From: Anaeroplasmataceae bacterium
Lineage (GTDB): Bacteria > Bacillota_I > Bacilli_A > Acholeplasmatales > Anaeroplasmataceae
DNA: 33,904 bases
Assembly: GCA_020025015.1 (NCBI GenBank)
Contig: JAHHSV010000013.1
Coordinates: 1-33,904, forward strand
Direction of reading: 5' to 3'
Positions within the stretch are counted from its first letter, which is position 1; each line of letters starts with the position of its first letter. A program made the position numbers and the translations under genes. Below are positions 25,101 through 31,895 of the stretch, in pieces. Below the pieces are notes generated by a model, which searched no databases, was not told the DNA's origin, and worked only from the letters and a program-made list of their open reading frames with translations.

Positions 25101-25538
25101 AAATTCTTTACTAGCAAGGATGGAGTTTTATATTCTAAGGACATGGAGATTTTATATTTCTATCCCTTTGGTAAGCAAGAAACTAAATTTGTTGTTCCTA
25201 GTGAGGTAGAGGTACTTTCTGAAACCGCCTTTGCTGGAGCACCTCAAGGCTTCAAGTTAACTGAATTAGTCTTAGGCGCTAATGTGAAGCGTCGTCATAA
25301 GACAACATTTGCGGATGTGTCTTCAATTAAGACCTTAGAGATTAATTCTCAGGAAATGATTGAACAATTAGAATTCCCTAATTTAGCAGGCTATGATGAA
25401 TATGCTATAACAGCTTATGTAAAAACCTTAAGAATTAAAAAGGGATTAGCTGTAAATAAATATGTGACAGCTGGCTTTGAATTAAGTCAAGAAGTAACTA
25501 ATCCAAATTATGATATTTATGTTCCTAAGAAGGCATAA
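22107..25538 (+). CDS. Large BspA-like LRR lipoprotein
   Basis: A lipoprotein signal ends in LASC with the lipidated Cys23. An Asn/Gly/Pro-rich linker (about 24-50) and an InlB-like unit (YEFHGWFTNEG, about 85-125) follow. The rest, to about 1120, is LRR_5/BspA-like repeats. The repeats are interrupted about five times by islands of the type DGVLYSKDMT.L..YP, which are common in large BspA-like proteins. The 1143-residue protein ends in KKA without a membrane anchor or sorting signal. It is separated from the first LRR gene by 32 nt holding a perfect palindrome, so it may be separately expressed. It is followed by a strong bidirectional terminator. Binding target unknown. Confidence 0.9.
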   Translation: MKKKQLIGLLLAGAIAPFMLASCNNNQGGTDGGTPTPPIVNPPVDPVVKENKLTLLEDENFNLTQKELVVNEGETFKLEVPNLEGMYEFHGWFTNEGIQITDETGKSIEAWDGSLGDISLKARYYARFTYEEREDGYLVAGNENTMELVDVVIPESYKGKPVVEIGDFANHLLVKTVSLPNSIKVINETSFNESPVLKAFEVYEANGVKKPSFISKDGVIYSADESTLVKYPIAKDAVKFDVPKTVTKLEAYSFYGVVVDYKPVGALKEVTLPATIEVVGSHAFYDRGGLEKVSFASASKTKLEIGAYAFARVGLKNFAIPKNTVSIGEGAFAGELSGAKVSFVENLVLPEGLTSIGANAFALNKSLKSLTLPSTIEFIGQAAFKGAGITELHLPKTAKLEKLSAEVFSTTNFTTIEIPSYIKIIDDMAFEKSDLVEVNILPGVMSIGHRAFGSSDALTKITLPNTVGSVMADWIENCPNLTASGLVIPSDSQVFEVLDGVIYNKGKTEIYLYPSDKQDQTYVMPNTVERIPAYLFKEHEFIKNVTLSGSLKEIPAYAFYGANIDSITIPASVTRIDESAFGSFRGAGVKNVTFAANSSLMVIGKRAFDHTNITKLDLPEGLEVIEDGAFTSSKLVTINIPSTVTSINSMAFGGVSAKVKEINVSANNKNYQSVDGVLYTKDMTNLVCYPVAKTAKEIVLPDTVVEISDRALSRTKATKVSGKNVKKLGYDAFYNSKVVTIDFPNLEDVGERAFGYCSNLATIDLAKVLKLGINAFSGCSSLTSIKLNNALELIPESAFAKTGITSIVIPGSVKQIDAFAFQDSMLKEVVIEEGLLTLGEGAFQYNMELESIKLPNSLRSIGANAFDGFKTDYSGNRSGLPKLKTINIPSGVKFIGNNVFLGSVLETITVAKDNRWFTMNEENNLLLSKDMTKLLYVVVKLGLTELVVPEGVLEISDNLFNNLTELVKITFPASLESVGNSLFIGSNALTKIEVSANNKFFTSKDGVLYSKDMEILYFYPFGKQETKFVVPSEVEVLSETAFAGAPQGFKLTELVLGANVKRRHKTTFADVSSIKTLEINSQEMIEQLEFPNLAGYDEYAITAYVKTLRIKKGLAVNKYVTAGFELSQEVTNPNYDIYVPKKA

Positions 25539-25551
25539 ATTATAGTAAATA

Positions 25552-25583
25552 AAAAATGCGTTACAGTAATGTAGCGCATTTTT
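25552..25583. terminator. Bidirectional terminator
   Basis: AAAAATGCG-T-TAC (25552-25564) pairs with GTA-G-CGCATTTTT (25571-25583). The A and T tracts on both sides let the hairpin end both the LRR operon and the convergent TetR gene. Confidence 0.88.
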
Positions 25584-25589
25584 ATGTTT

Positions 25590-26126
25590 TTATAAATGAC
25601 CTCTATTTAGCTTGATACCAATTTCAATTTTAGTACCAATGTTTGTAAGGCTACTAGTTGCCTCCTCTAGGGTGATGGTTTTATTGTTATTAATGCATTC
25701 TAGCATGTAGTATAATAAACCGCCAACTAAGAAGAAGATTGCATTTTTATCATGCATATCGTATTGAGTGGCGAACTTACATTCTAAAAATTCTAGAAGA
25801 CGCTTAGTAATTATTGTACGGCATAAAGAGTTTTTCATATAAACCTTTAGTAAATCTGCACGCTCATAGCCATGAGTTAATAGATTTATGCAGGTATCCT
25901 TTAAAGGTAGATCTTTATTTGCTTCTAGTAGGTTATTAAGTTTTGTTGTAATGAAAAAGCTTATAAATTCTTCTTTATTCTTGAAATGTCTATAAAATGT
26001 TTGGTGATGTAGATTTGCCTCCTCACAAATCATGTCTACTGAAATTTTAGACGTTTTTAGAAGAAGCTTTTCGTAAGATTCCATTAATTTTCTTTCTGTT
26101 TCTTTAAATTGTTCTGCTTTCTTCAT
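25590..26126 (-). CDS. TetR-family transcriptional regulator
   Basis: The 178-residue protein has an N-terminal TetR helix-turn-helix: about residues 8-55, with ISVDMICEEANLHHQTFYRHFKNKEEFI, the usual TFYRHF turn. A helical ligand/dimer domain follows, containing FFLVGGLLYYMLECI. It belongs to the group of short TetR regulators with DUF-type C-terminal domains. The start ATG 26126 has no ribosome site; the -10 box is only 11 nt upstream, so the mRNA may be leaderless. An 18-bp AT palindrome over the -10 and the start could be its own operator. The gene is divergent from the potassium operon, but nothing shows that it regulates it. Confidence 0.88.
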   Translation of the reverse strand: MKKAEQFKETERKLMESYEKLLLKTSKISVDMICEEANLHHQTFYRHFKNKEEFISFFITTKLNNLLEANKDLPLKDTCINLLTHGYERADLLKVYMKNSLCRTIITKRLLEFLECKFATQYDMHDKNAIFFLVGGLLYYMLECINNNKTITLEEATSSLTNIGTKIEIGIKLNRGHL

Positions 26127-26165
26127 AATTATATATAATTATACAATCATATTCAAAAAAATCAA
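26125..26165 (-). promoter_or_regulatory. Promoter and palindrome of the tetR gene
   Basis: On the minus strand TTGATT (26165-26160) and TATAAT (26143-26138) are 16 nt apart. The predicted mRNA start is about 26131, only five bases from the ATG. ATAATTATATATAATTAT at 26125-26142 is a perfect 18-bp palindrome covering the -10 and start, a candidate operator, though AT-rich. Confidence 0.55.
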
Positions 26166-26243
26166 TAAGTAAATTAAATATTTTAAAAATATCATCTTTA
26201 TATATTTTGGACCTTTTTTGTCTAGTTTTAAGTTGAAATTAGT

Positions 26244-26313
26244 AATCTTTATAGAATCTTAACAGCCTCATAGGAAAAACGAATAGAATCTTAACAAGCC
26301 TAAAAATTATAAT
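26244..26313 (+). promoter_or_regulatory. AATCTTWA direct repeats and promoter of the potassium operon
   Basis: AATCTTTA at 26244, AATCTTAA at 26255 and AATCTTAA at 26287 are spaced 11 and 32 nt, one and three helical turns. The second and third lie in a longer repeat, ATAGAATCTTAACA(A)GCCT, starting at 26251 and 26283. A perfect TATAAT at 26308-26313 has no -35; the third repeat occupies that place. Tandem same-face repeats overlapping the -35 are typical of promoters activated by OmpR/KdpE-type regulators, and such a regulator is encoded at the end of this operon. Confidence 0.65.
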
Positions 26314-26333
26314 ATAGTTAAGGGGGGATTCAC

Positions 26334-26537
26334 ATGAATGATTTTAACGGAAAAATAATTAAGGTATATTTAAATACTAATACAGGCTATCTTTGTGAGG
26401 CTGGACCTTTTATTGAATTAAAGGATGATTTTGTTGTAATTAAGAATGAGTGTAACAATAAAATACAATATATTTCTAAGTACAGCATTAAATATATTGA
26501 GATTGTGAAACCTAGAGGAGGCGAGGATTATGAGTAA
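26334..26537 (+). CDS. Small 67-residue protein leading the potassium operon
   Basis: I do not recognise this small protein. It is probably all-beta and cytoplasmic: short strands KIIKVYLNTN, FIELKDDFVVIKNE, IQYISKYSIKYIEIV, and no signal or membrane segment. AGGGGGGA precedes the ATG strongly. It overlaps the next RCK gene by 8 nt, so it is translated together with the potassium-channel regulators. A role in controlling the channel or the kinase is possible but purely contextual. Confidence 0.75.
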   Translation: MNDFNGKIIKVYLNTNTGYLCEAGPFIELKDDFVVIKNECNNKIQYISKYSIKYIEIVKPRGGEDYE

Positions 26538-26955
26538 GCTTATTAGCAATAGTGTAATTGTAGTTATAGGTATTGGTAGGCTTGGTGCCTCTATTGCTAA
26601 GCAATTATCTCAACAGGGTGAAAATGTTTTATGTATCGATAGTGATGAAAAGGCCTTTAATAAATTAGATGACTTTTCTGGCTTCACTCAGGTTGGTGAT
26701 GCGACAGATTTAGAGTTCTTAAGGGATTTAGGTATTGAGAATGCTAAAACAATTATTATTACAACGGAAAATGATGATACTAATATTTATTTAGGACATG
26801 TTTGCTTTTTAATTTTTAATTGCTTAAGAGTATTTATTCGTTTAGATGATAGTGATAAGAAGAAGCTATTAAAAGATACGCCAATCGAGGCAATTTATCC
26901 ATTCTTACTATCTTTAAATAATTTTATGGAAAGATTTGAAGGTGATAATCTATGA
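26530..26955 (+). CDS. RCK-N (TrkA-N) domain protein
   Basis: This regulatory subunit of a Trk/Ktr potassium channel consists of an RCK-N domain only. The Rossmann loop GIGRLG at about residues 14-19 is intact, and the acidic CIDSD at the end of the second strand fits NAD(H)/ATP binding. The later GDATDLEFLRDLGIENAKTIIITTENDDTN is typical of TrkA-N. At 141 residues it lacks the RCK-C domain found in KtrA (about 220 residues). It overlaps the next gene by 4 nt (ATGA). It likely pairs with the second RCK protein to form the gating ring. Confidence 0.88.
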   Translation: MSKLISNSVIVVIGIGRLGASIAKQLSQQGENVLCIDSDEKAFNKLDDFSGFTQVGDATDLEFLRDLGIENAKTIIITTENDDTNIYLGHVCFLIFNCLRVFIRLDDSDKKKLLKDTPIEAIYPFLLSLNNFMERFEGDNL

Positions 26956-27611
26956 GAATAGTTATAGCAGGCGGAAATCAAGAGGCTGATTATATTATTG
27001 GTGAATTTAATAAGCCTAAAAATCCAATTTCAGTTATTAATCCTGATATGAATGTATGTAAGTATCTATCTAAAAACAACCATATTAATGTAATTTGTGG
27101 CAAAATAAATAAGGAATTTGATTTGGGCTGTGCACAAATTAATGATGCCGATTTGTTTATTGCCTTAAGTGATGATGATGTTAAAAATTATATAGCTTGT
27201 AAAATGGCTAAGATAATGTTTAATGTTAAGAAGACAATTGCGTCAGTTAGAAACCCTAAAAACGTTACAGTATTTAAGGAGCTAGGTATTGATTCAGTAA
27301 TTTCTTCAACCTATTTACTAGGTGAAACAATTAAGTCTGAATTATCTATTGAAAATATGATTAATACCTTAGCCTTTGAGGATAATAAGATTTTAGTTAG
27401 TGAATTTGAAATTAAGAAGAACTATAAGATTATTGGTAAGAGCCTTAAGGATATTACCTTCCCCAAAAACACTAGTGTTGCTTGTATTTATCGTTCAACA
27501 GGAATGGTCATTCCTAATGGTGAAACTATAATTGAGCTTGGGGATAAGGTTTTAATGGTATCTAGCGCTAATGATCAAAAGAAAGTACAAGAATTCATTT
27601 GTAAGAGGTAG
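26952..27611 (+). CDS. TrkA-like RCK-N/RCK-C protein with degenerate nucleotide loop
   Basis: The 219-residue protein has an RCK-N domain (1-130) and an RCK-C domain (about 140-219, with SVACIYRSTGMVIPNGETIIELGDKVLMVS). The glycine-rich loop is degenerate: IAGGNQEADY instead of GxGxxG. RCK-type motifs remain in DADLFIALSDDDVKNYIACKMAK. It is the second of two RCK proteins in the operon and is followed directly by the channel gene. The pairing suggests a split or heteromeric gating ring in which the first protein binds the nucleotide and this one supplies the C-terminal ligand domain (inference). Confidence 0.88.
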   Translation: MRIVIAGGNQEADYIIGEFNKPKNPISVINPDMNVCKYLSKNNHINVICGKINKEFDLGCAQINDADLFIALSDDDVKNYIACKMAKIMFNVKKTIASVRNPKNVTVFKELGIDSVISSTYLLGETIKSELSIENMINTLAFEDNKILVSEFEIKKNYKIIGKSLKDITFPKNTSVACIYRSTGMVIPNGETIIELGDKVLMVSSANDQKKVQEFICKR

Positions 27612-27616
27612 AAGAT

Positions 27617-29077
27617 ATGAATAAGCTTTGTGGATATAAGCTAATTGCATTTTATCTTGGTACCTTTATGATTATGATTGGTTGTATTATATTATTTCCA
27701 CTAATCATGCTTATGTTTTATCCCGAGGATGCAAACGAGGCTTATTGTTTTTTAATACCTGGTATTTCCTCTATCTTTTTAGGCTATTTGATTCGTTATT
27801 TTTTAAAGCATCATGCGGTAACCTGTAATTTAGAGAAGCATCAGGATTCGATTTTGGTTGTTTTGGTATGGATGGTAGCTATTGTAATTAGTGCTTTTCC
27901 TTGGATGCTAACAGGAAAATACAATTTTACGCAAGCCGTTTTTGAATGCACATCTGGTTATACAACGACAGGCTTAACGGTTGTAGATGTTACAAAAACC
28001 TCCCATTTATTTTTGTTTTATCGTAGTGTAATGCTATTTGTTGGTGGTGTTGGGTTGGTTTTAGTTTTAACTGCGGCAATCAGTGATAGATATGGCTTAA
28101 GATTATATAGTGCTGAGGGTCATCCAGATAAATTGTTACCTAACCTAAGAAAATCAGCTAGAGTTATTATTTCTATTTATTCTGGCTATATTTTACTAGG
28201 CACAATTGCTTATGTAATTGCTGGTATGCCATTATTTGATGCGATAAATCATAGTATAAGTGCTTTGTCAACTGGTGGCTTCTCAACTCAACCAGATAGT
28301 ATTTTACATTATCATAGTATTCCTATTGATATTATTACTGATGTTTTAATGCTTTTAGGTAGTACTAACTTTATGATTCATCTTTATTTATTTAGAGGCG
28401 AAATCAAGAAAATTTTAACTCATTGTGAAATTAGATTTATGGTTTTCTTTACTATTATTGGCATAGCTATTATGTCTATTATATTAATTTTTAATAATTA
28501 TAAGGTTGGTGAATCTATTAATGTTGCAGCCTTCCAATTTATTTCGGCAATTACTACAACTGGCTTTAGTAATGTACCTACAATTGGTGGTTTACCTGTT
28601 GGTTTTATCTTTGCCATGATAATTTTAATGCTTATTGGTGCTGGTATTGGTTCAACCGGTGGTGGTATTAAGCAATATCGTTTCATTGTTGGTATGAAGG
28701 GGATGTGGTATAATATTCAAAGCAAGCTTCATATGCGTAAGACTGTATCAACTAACTATATTTCTAAGCTAGGTAGTGTCGAGGAATTGACTGATGAAGA
28801 GGTAAGTGAAACTCATAATTTCATCTTACTATATTTAATTATTTTCTTTATTGGTACCTTTATCTTTACCTGCTTTGGTTATTCTGTACAGGATTCGGCG
28901 TTTGAATTTGCTTCATCACTTGGTACAGTTGGTGTAAGTATTGGAGTAATTCAATATACAACCCATCCAGTACTATTATGGACTTCAATTATCGGTATGT
29001 TTATCGGTAGATTGGAAATACTAGTAGTCTTCAATGCCTTCTCAAAGGTAAGAAGAGATATATTTAGGGTGAGATAA
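27617..29077 (+). CDS. TrkH/KtrB-family potassium transporter
   Basis: This is the membrane pore of a Trk/Ktr potassium-uptake system. The 486-residue protein has the four-fold M1-P-M2 layout. The pore loops are visible as SGYTTTGLT, SALSTGGFST, SAITTTGFSN and SSLGTVGVS, each with the selectivity-filter glycine. The cytoplasmic stretch between the third and fourth repeats holds the conserved GGGIKQYRF. Residue count is typical of TrkH/KtrB. The two RCK proteins encoded just upstream would control it. The gene ends 1 nt before the kinase gene, an unusual but clear link of uptake and sensing. Confidence 0.95.
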   Translation: MNKLCGYKLIAFYLGTFMIMIGCIILFPLIMLMFYPEDANEAYCFLIPGISSIFLGYLIRYFLKHHAVTCNLEKHQDSILVVLVWMVAIVISAFPWMLTGKYNFTQAVFECTSGYTTTGLTVVDVTKTSHLFLFYRSVMLFVGGVGLVLVLTAAISDRYGLRLYSAEGHPDKLLPNLRKSARVIISIYSGYILLGTIAYVIAGMPLFDAINHSISALSTGGFSTQPDSILHYHSIPIDIITDVLMLLGSTNFMIHLYLFRGEIKKILTHCEIRFMVFFTIIGIAIMSIILIFNNYKVGESINVAAFQFISAITTTGFSNVPTIGGLPVGFIFAMIILMLIGAGIGSTGGGIKQYRFIVGMKGMWYNIQSKLHMRKTVSTNYISKLGSVEELTDEEVSETHNFILLYLIIFFIGTFIFTCFGYSVQDSAFEFASSLGTVGVSIGVIQYTTHPVLLWTSIIGMFIGRLEILVVFNAFSKVRRDIFRVR

Positions 29078-29078
29078 G

Positions 29079-30602
29079 ATGAATTTTATAGATAAGGCTA
29101 AGAGCTATTTTAAAAAATTAAATAAAAAGCAAATTTTAATTAATGCAATTGTATCTTTATTGATTATGGCATTGGCTATTGCGATGCAGTATGCCTTAGT
29201 TGCGATGAAGGTAAGAGAAGAAAATGTTCTACTAGTGTTTACTATTGCAATAATTATTATTTTGATTGAGACTAAAAACATAGTTTATGGTATAGCTTCC
29301 TCAATAATATTTGTATTGGCTTTTAATTTCTTTAACACTGAGCCTTATTTTACCTTTAAGGTTAATGATCCAAACTATTACATTACCTTTGCTATTTTTA
29401 TTATAGTTTCTTTAATTGTTGGTACCTTAGTTTTAGATTTACAAAAGAAAAACAAGGCTGCCGTTGAAAATGCTAAAAAGGTTCAGGCAATGTATGATTT
29501 GTCATCAAGGCTTTTAGATAACCATGATAAGACCTTTATTTATAGCTTTGTTGTTAATTTCTTTCATAAATATTTAGCCTATGATATTTCAATTCGTGAT
29601 GTAAATTTAAAAACCTATGGTAAGGAAATTAATTCTGAGGATACTGATGAAATGCTAAAGTATGCCCTAGAGAAAAATATTACTGTAGGTAGGGATACCT
29701 TTGTTTATACAAAATCTAATTATTTAGTATTCCCAATTAGAAGTAAAAAGCAAAAGTATGCCGGCTTATTTATTTATGTTGGAGATAATTCAATTCCTAC
29801 TGATGAGATTGAATTTATTAAGAAAAATATTTTACATCTAGTCGTTGTTTTAGATCGTGAGCTAGCCTTAAAGGAGCAAGAAAGCATTAAGGTTGCTATT
29901 GAAAAGGAAAAGTTTAAAAATTCAATTTTAAGAAGCTTAAGCCATGATTTAAAAACACCTTTAACCTCAATTAAATCTGGTAGCGATTTAATATTATCTA
30001 GCTATGATCAAATTGATGATGCTTCTAAAAAAGAAATATTAACCGATATTTATAATGATGCTTGCGACTTAAATGTGTTTATTGTTAATCTTTTAAATAT
30101 GACTAAACTTGATAAAAATAAAAAGCTTTTAAATCGTAAGAAGGAGCCTGTTGATGATATTTTAGCTGATGTATATCAAAAGATTGAAAGAAATTTAGCA
30201 GATAAGACCTTAGAGATTAAGCAAAGTGAGGAATTAATATTTGTTTATACTGATTTAACCTTACTAGTTCAGGTTATTATTAACCTGGTTGATAATGCCA
30301 TTAAGCATACAAGGCCTAACACAAAAATTGTTATTGATTATAAGAAAACTGACACTGGTGTTGAATTTAATGTAATCGATAATGGTGGTGGCATTAATCC
30401 TAAATATATGGATAAAATATTTGAGGATTTTTATTCATTAGCCTTAAAGCAGGATAAGAAGCGTAGCACAGGCTTAGGCTTATCTATTTGTAGAGCCATC
30501 GTTGAAGCTCATGGTGGAAATATTAAGGCCTATAATAATGATTTAGGCGGAGCAACATTTACATTTAATATTCCTGATGAGGAGGATAGAGATGAACAAT
30601 AA
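29079..30602 (+). CDS. KdpD-like sensor histidine kinase lacking the KdpD/Usp module
   Basis: The protein has four membrane helices at about 20-118, resembling the DUF4118 sensor block of KdpD (including FNFFNTEPYFTF at 82-93). A GAF-like region follows at about 135-250, then a HisKA domain with the phosphorylated His289 in SLSHDLKTPLTSIKSG, and an ATPase with NLVDNAIKHT, DNGGGI and GLGLSI. At 507 residues it is about 390 shorter than KdpD (about 890), because the cytoplasmic N-terminal KdpD and universal-stress domains are absent. It is coupled to a KdpE-like regulator and follows a Trk-type channel, not the Kdp ATPase. Sensing of potassium or turgor is likely. Confidence 0.92.
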   Translation: MNFIDKAKSYFKKLNKKQILINAIVSLLIMALAIAMQYALVAMKVREENVLLVFTIAIIIILIETKNIVYGIASSIIFVLAFNFFNTEPYFTFKVNDPNYYITFAIFIIVSLIVGTLVLDLQKKNKAAVENAKKVQAMYDLSSRLLDNHDKTFIYSFVVNFFHKYLAYDISIRDVNLKTYGKEINSEDTDEMLKYALEKNITVGRDTFVYTKSNYLVFPIRSKKQKYAGLFIYVGDNSIPTDEIEFIKKNILHLVVVLDRELALKEQESIKVAIEKEKFKNSILRSLSHDLKTPLTSIKSGSDLILSSYDQIDDASKKEILTDIYNDACDLNVFIVNLLNMTKLDKNKKLLNRKKEPVDDILADVYQKIERNLADKTLEIKQSEELIFVYTDLTLLVQVIINLVDNAIKHTRPNTKIVIDYKKTDTGVEFNVIDNGGGINPKYMDKIFEDFYSLALKQDKKRSTGLGLSICRAIVEAHGGNIKAYNNDLGGATFTFNIPDEEDRDEQ

Positions 30603-31272
30603 GATTTTAATTATTGAGGATGATAAGGCAATTGTAAGATTAATGGAAATTGCCTTAAAAACAAATGGCTATGAGTCTGTTGTAGCTAATAGTGGTATTG
30701 AAGGAATTAGCTTGTTTTTAAATTCTAGTCCCAATTTAGTTTTACTAGATATGGGGTTACCTGATATTGATGGCAGCGATGTTTTAGAGCAAATTAGAGC
30801 TATGTCTAATACGCCTGTTATTATCGTTTCTGCGCGTGATCGAGAACAAGAAAAGGTTAATGCTCTAGATAATGGGGCTAATGATTATATAACTAAGCCT
30901 TTTAATGTTGGTGAGCTTTTAGCACGTATTAGAGTAGCCTTTAGATTAGTTAAGCCGGTGGTAAAGGAAGATTACTTTAGCTTAGATTACTTAAATGTTG
31001 ATTTCATTAGGCGTAGGGTTACAATTGATGGAGAAGAGGTTCATTTAACTCCAATTGAATATAAGCTTTTAAAGCTATTAATTGATAATAAGGGTAAGGT
31101 TTTAACTCACTCATTTATTAATAAGGAAATTTGGGGCTATGATACTGAGGATGATTACCAATCATTAAGAGTATTTATGGCAACCCTAAGAAGAAAAATT
31201 GAAAAGAATACTAGCAATCCACGCTTCATTTTAACTGAGGTGGGAATTGGCTATCGAATGAATGACGAATAA
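30592..31272 (+). CDS. KdpE-like response regulator (OmpR family)
   Basis: The receiver domain has the acidic pocket Glu9-Asp10-Asp11, the phosphoacceptor Asp53 in LLDMGLPDIDG and the switch residues with Lys in TKPFN. The C-terminal winged-helix domain (about 130-226) includes HLTPIEYKLLKLLIDNKGKVLTH and the recognition part SLRVFMATLRRKIE. I chose ATG 30592 (GAGGAGG lies 6-7 nt upstream) over the in-frame ATG at 30577; the product is then 226 residues and the gene overlaps the kinase by 11 nt. It is likely phosphorylated by the upstream kinase and may bind the AATCTTWA repeats before the operon. Confidence 0.94.
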   Translation: MNNKILIIEDDKAIVRLMEIALKTNGYESVVANSGIEGISLFLNSSPNLVLLDMGLPDIDGSDVLEQIRAMSNTPVIIVSARDREQEKVNALDNGANDYITKPFNVGELLARIRVAFRLVKPVVKEDYFSLDYLNVDFIRRRVTIDGEEVHLTPIEYKLLKLLIDNKGKVLTHSFINKEIWGYDTEDDYQSLRVFMATLRRKIEKNTSNPRFILTEVGIGYRMNDE

Positions 31273-31290
31273 GAGCTTAGGCTCTTTTTT
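31272..31290 (+). terminator. Terminator of the potassium operon
   Basis: AGAGC-TTAG-GCTCT (31272-31285) is followed by five more T. It overlaps the last base of the response-regulator stop codon. Confidence 0.85.
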
Positions 31291-31334
31291 GTTTATCTAG
31301 AGAATGCTATAATTAACTAGAAAGGGTGATTTTG

Positions 31335-31865
31335 ATGAAGGTTTTAGCGATATTAAATAACGGCTTTGAGGATTTAGAGGCTAATGGTAGTATTATCATT
31401 TTTAGAAGAGCAGGCTATGATGTCGATGTTATAGGTGATACTCCTAATATTTTAAGTAAGTATACTCAGTATACTAATTTAAAAACCTTTAAGAATCTAA
31501 GCTTTAGGGATTATGATATTTTATTTATTCCAGGTGGTGGTTACCTACCTAGTGATAATACTAATAAAGCAATTTCTTATTTTATGGATAATAATAAGGT
31601 GGTTGTATCTATTTGTAGTGCATCAACCTATTTAGGTCATTTAGGCTATTTAAAGGGACGTAAATATGTGTGTTTTCCTCCAATGAATGAGGATTTTGGT
31701 GGAGAATTTATCGATGATTACGTTGTTCATGATGGTAATATCTTTACTGGCCGTAGCGTAAGTGCCGCAATGAAGCTTCCATTTAAGGTAGTTGAGGAAT
31801 TAAGTGGTAAGGAAGCCTTAAGGGCTTTAAAGCAGCAAATGAAATTTTTAGATAGTGATTTATAA
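31335..31865 (+). CDS. DJ-1/PfpI-family protein
   Basis: The 176-residue protein has the DJ-1/PfpI fold. Glu15 in FEDLEANG is the conserved acidic residue near the nucleophile, PGGGYLP forms the oxyanion strand, and Cys94 in VSICSASTYLG lies at the nucleophile elbow. The later VCFPPMNEDF and GNIFTGRSVSAAMKL fit the family. Known relatives include chaperones, glyoxalase-like enzymes and proteases; the exact reaction cannot be told. I chose ATG 31335, because the GTG in frame at 31326 overlaps the AAAGGG ribosome site itself. Confidence 0.88.
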   Translation: MKVLAILNNGFEDLEANGSIIIFRRAGYDVDVIGDTPNILSKYTQYTNLKTFKNLSFRDYDILFIPGGGYLPSDNTNKAISYFMDNNKVVVSICSASTYLGHLGYLKGRKYVCFPPMNEDFGGEFIDDYVVHDGNIFTGRSVSAAMKLPFKVVEELSGKEALRALKQQMKFLDSDL

Positions 31866-31895
31866 AAAAAGCACCCGGCTAATTGCTAGATGCTT
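31864..31895 (-). terminator. Terminator of the MFS gene
   Basis: Read on the minus strand, AAGCATCTAGC pairs with GCCGGGTGCTT (two G-U pairs, one mismatch) around AATTA and runs into seven T (31870-31864). The 5' arm lies in the last codons of the MFS gene. Confidence 0.75.

Noticed and set aside
24722..25144. Minus-strand open frames inside the LRR, VWA, AlbA_2, TrkH and other genes
   Set aside because: They lie antisense to long intact genes with recognised domains, have no ribosome sites and look like mirror-image codon bias.
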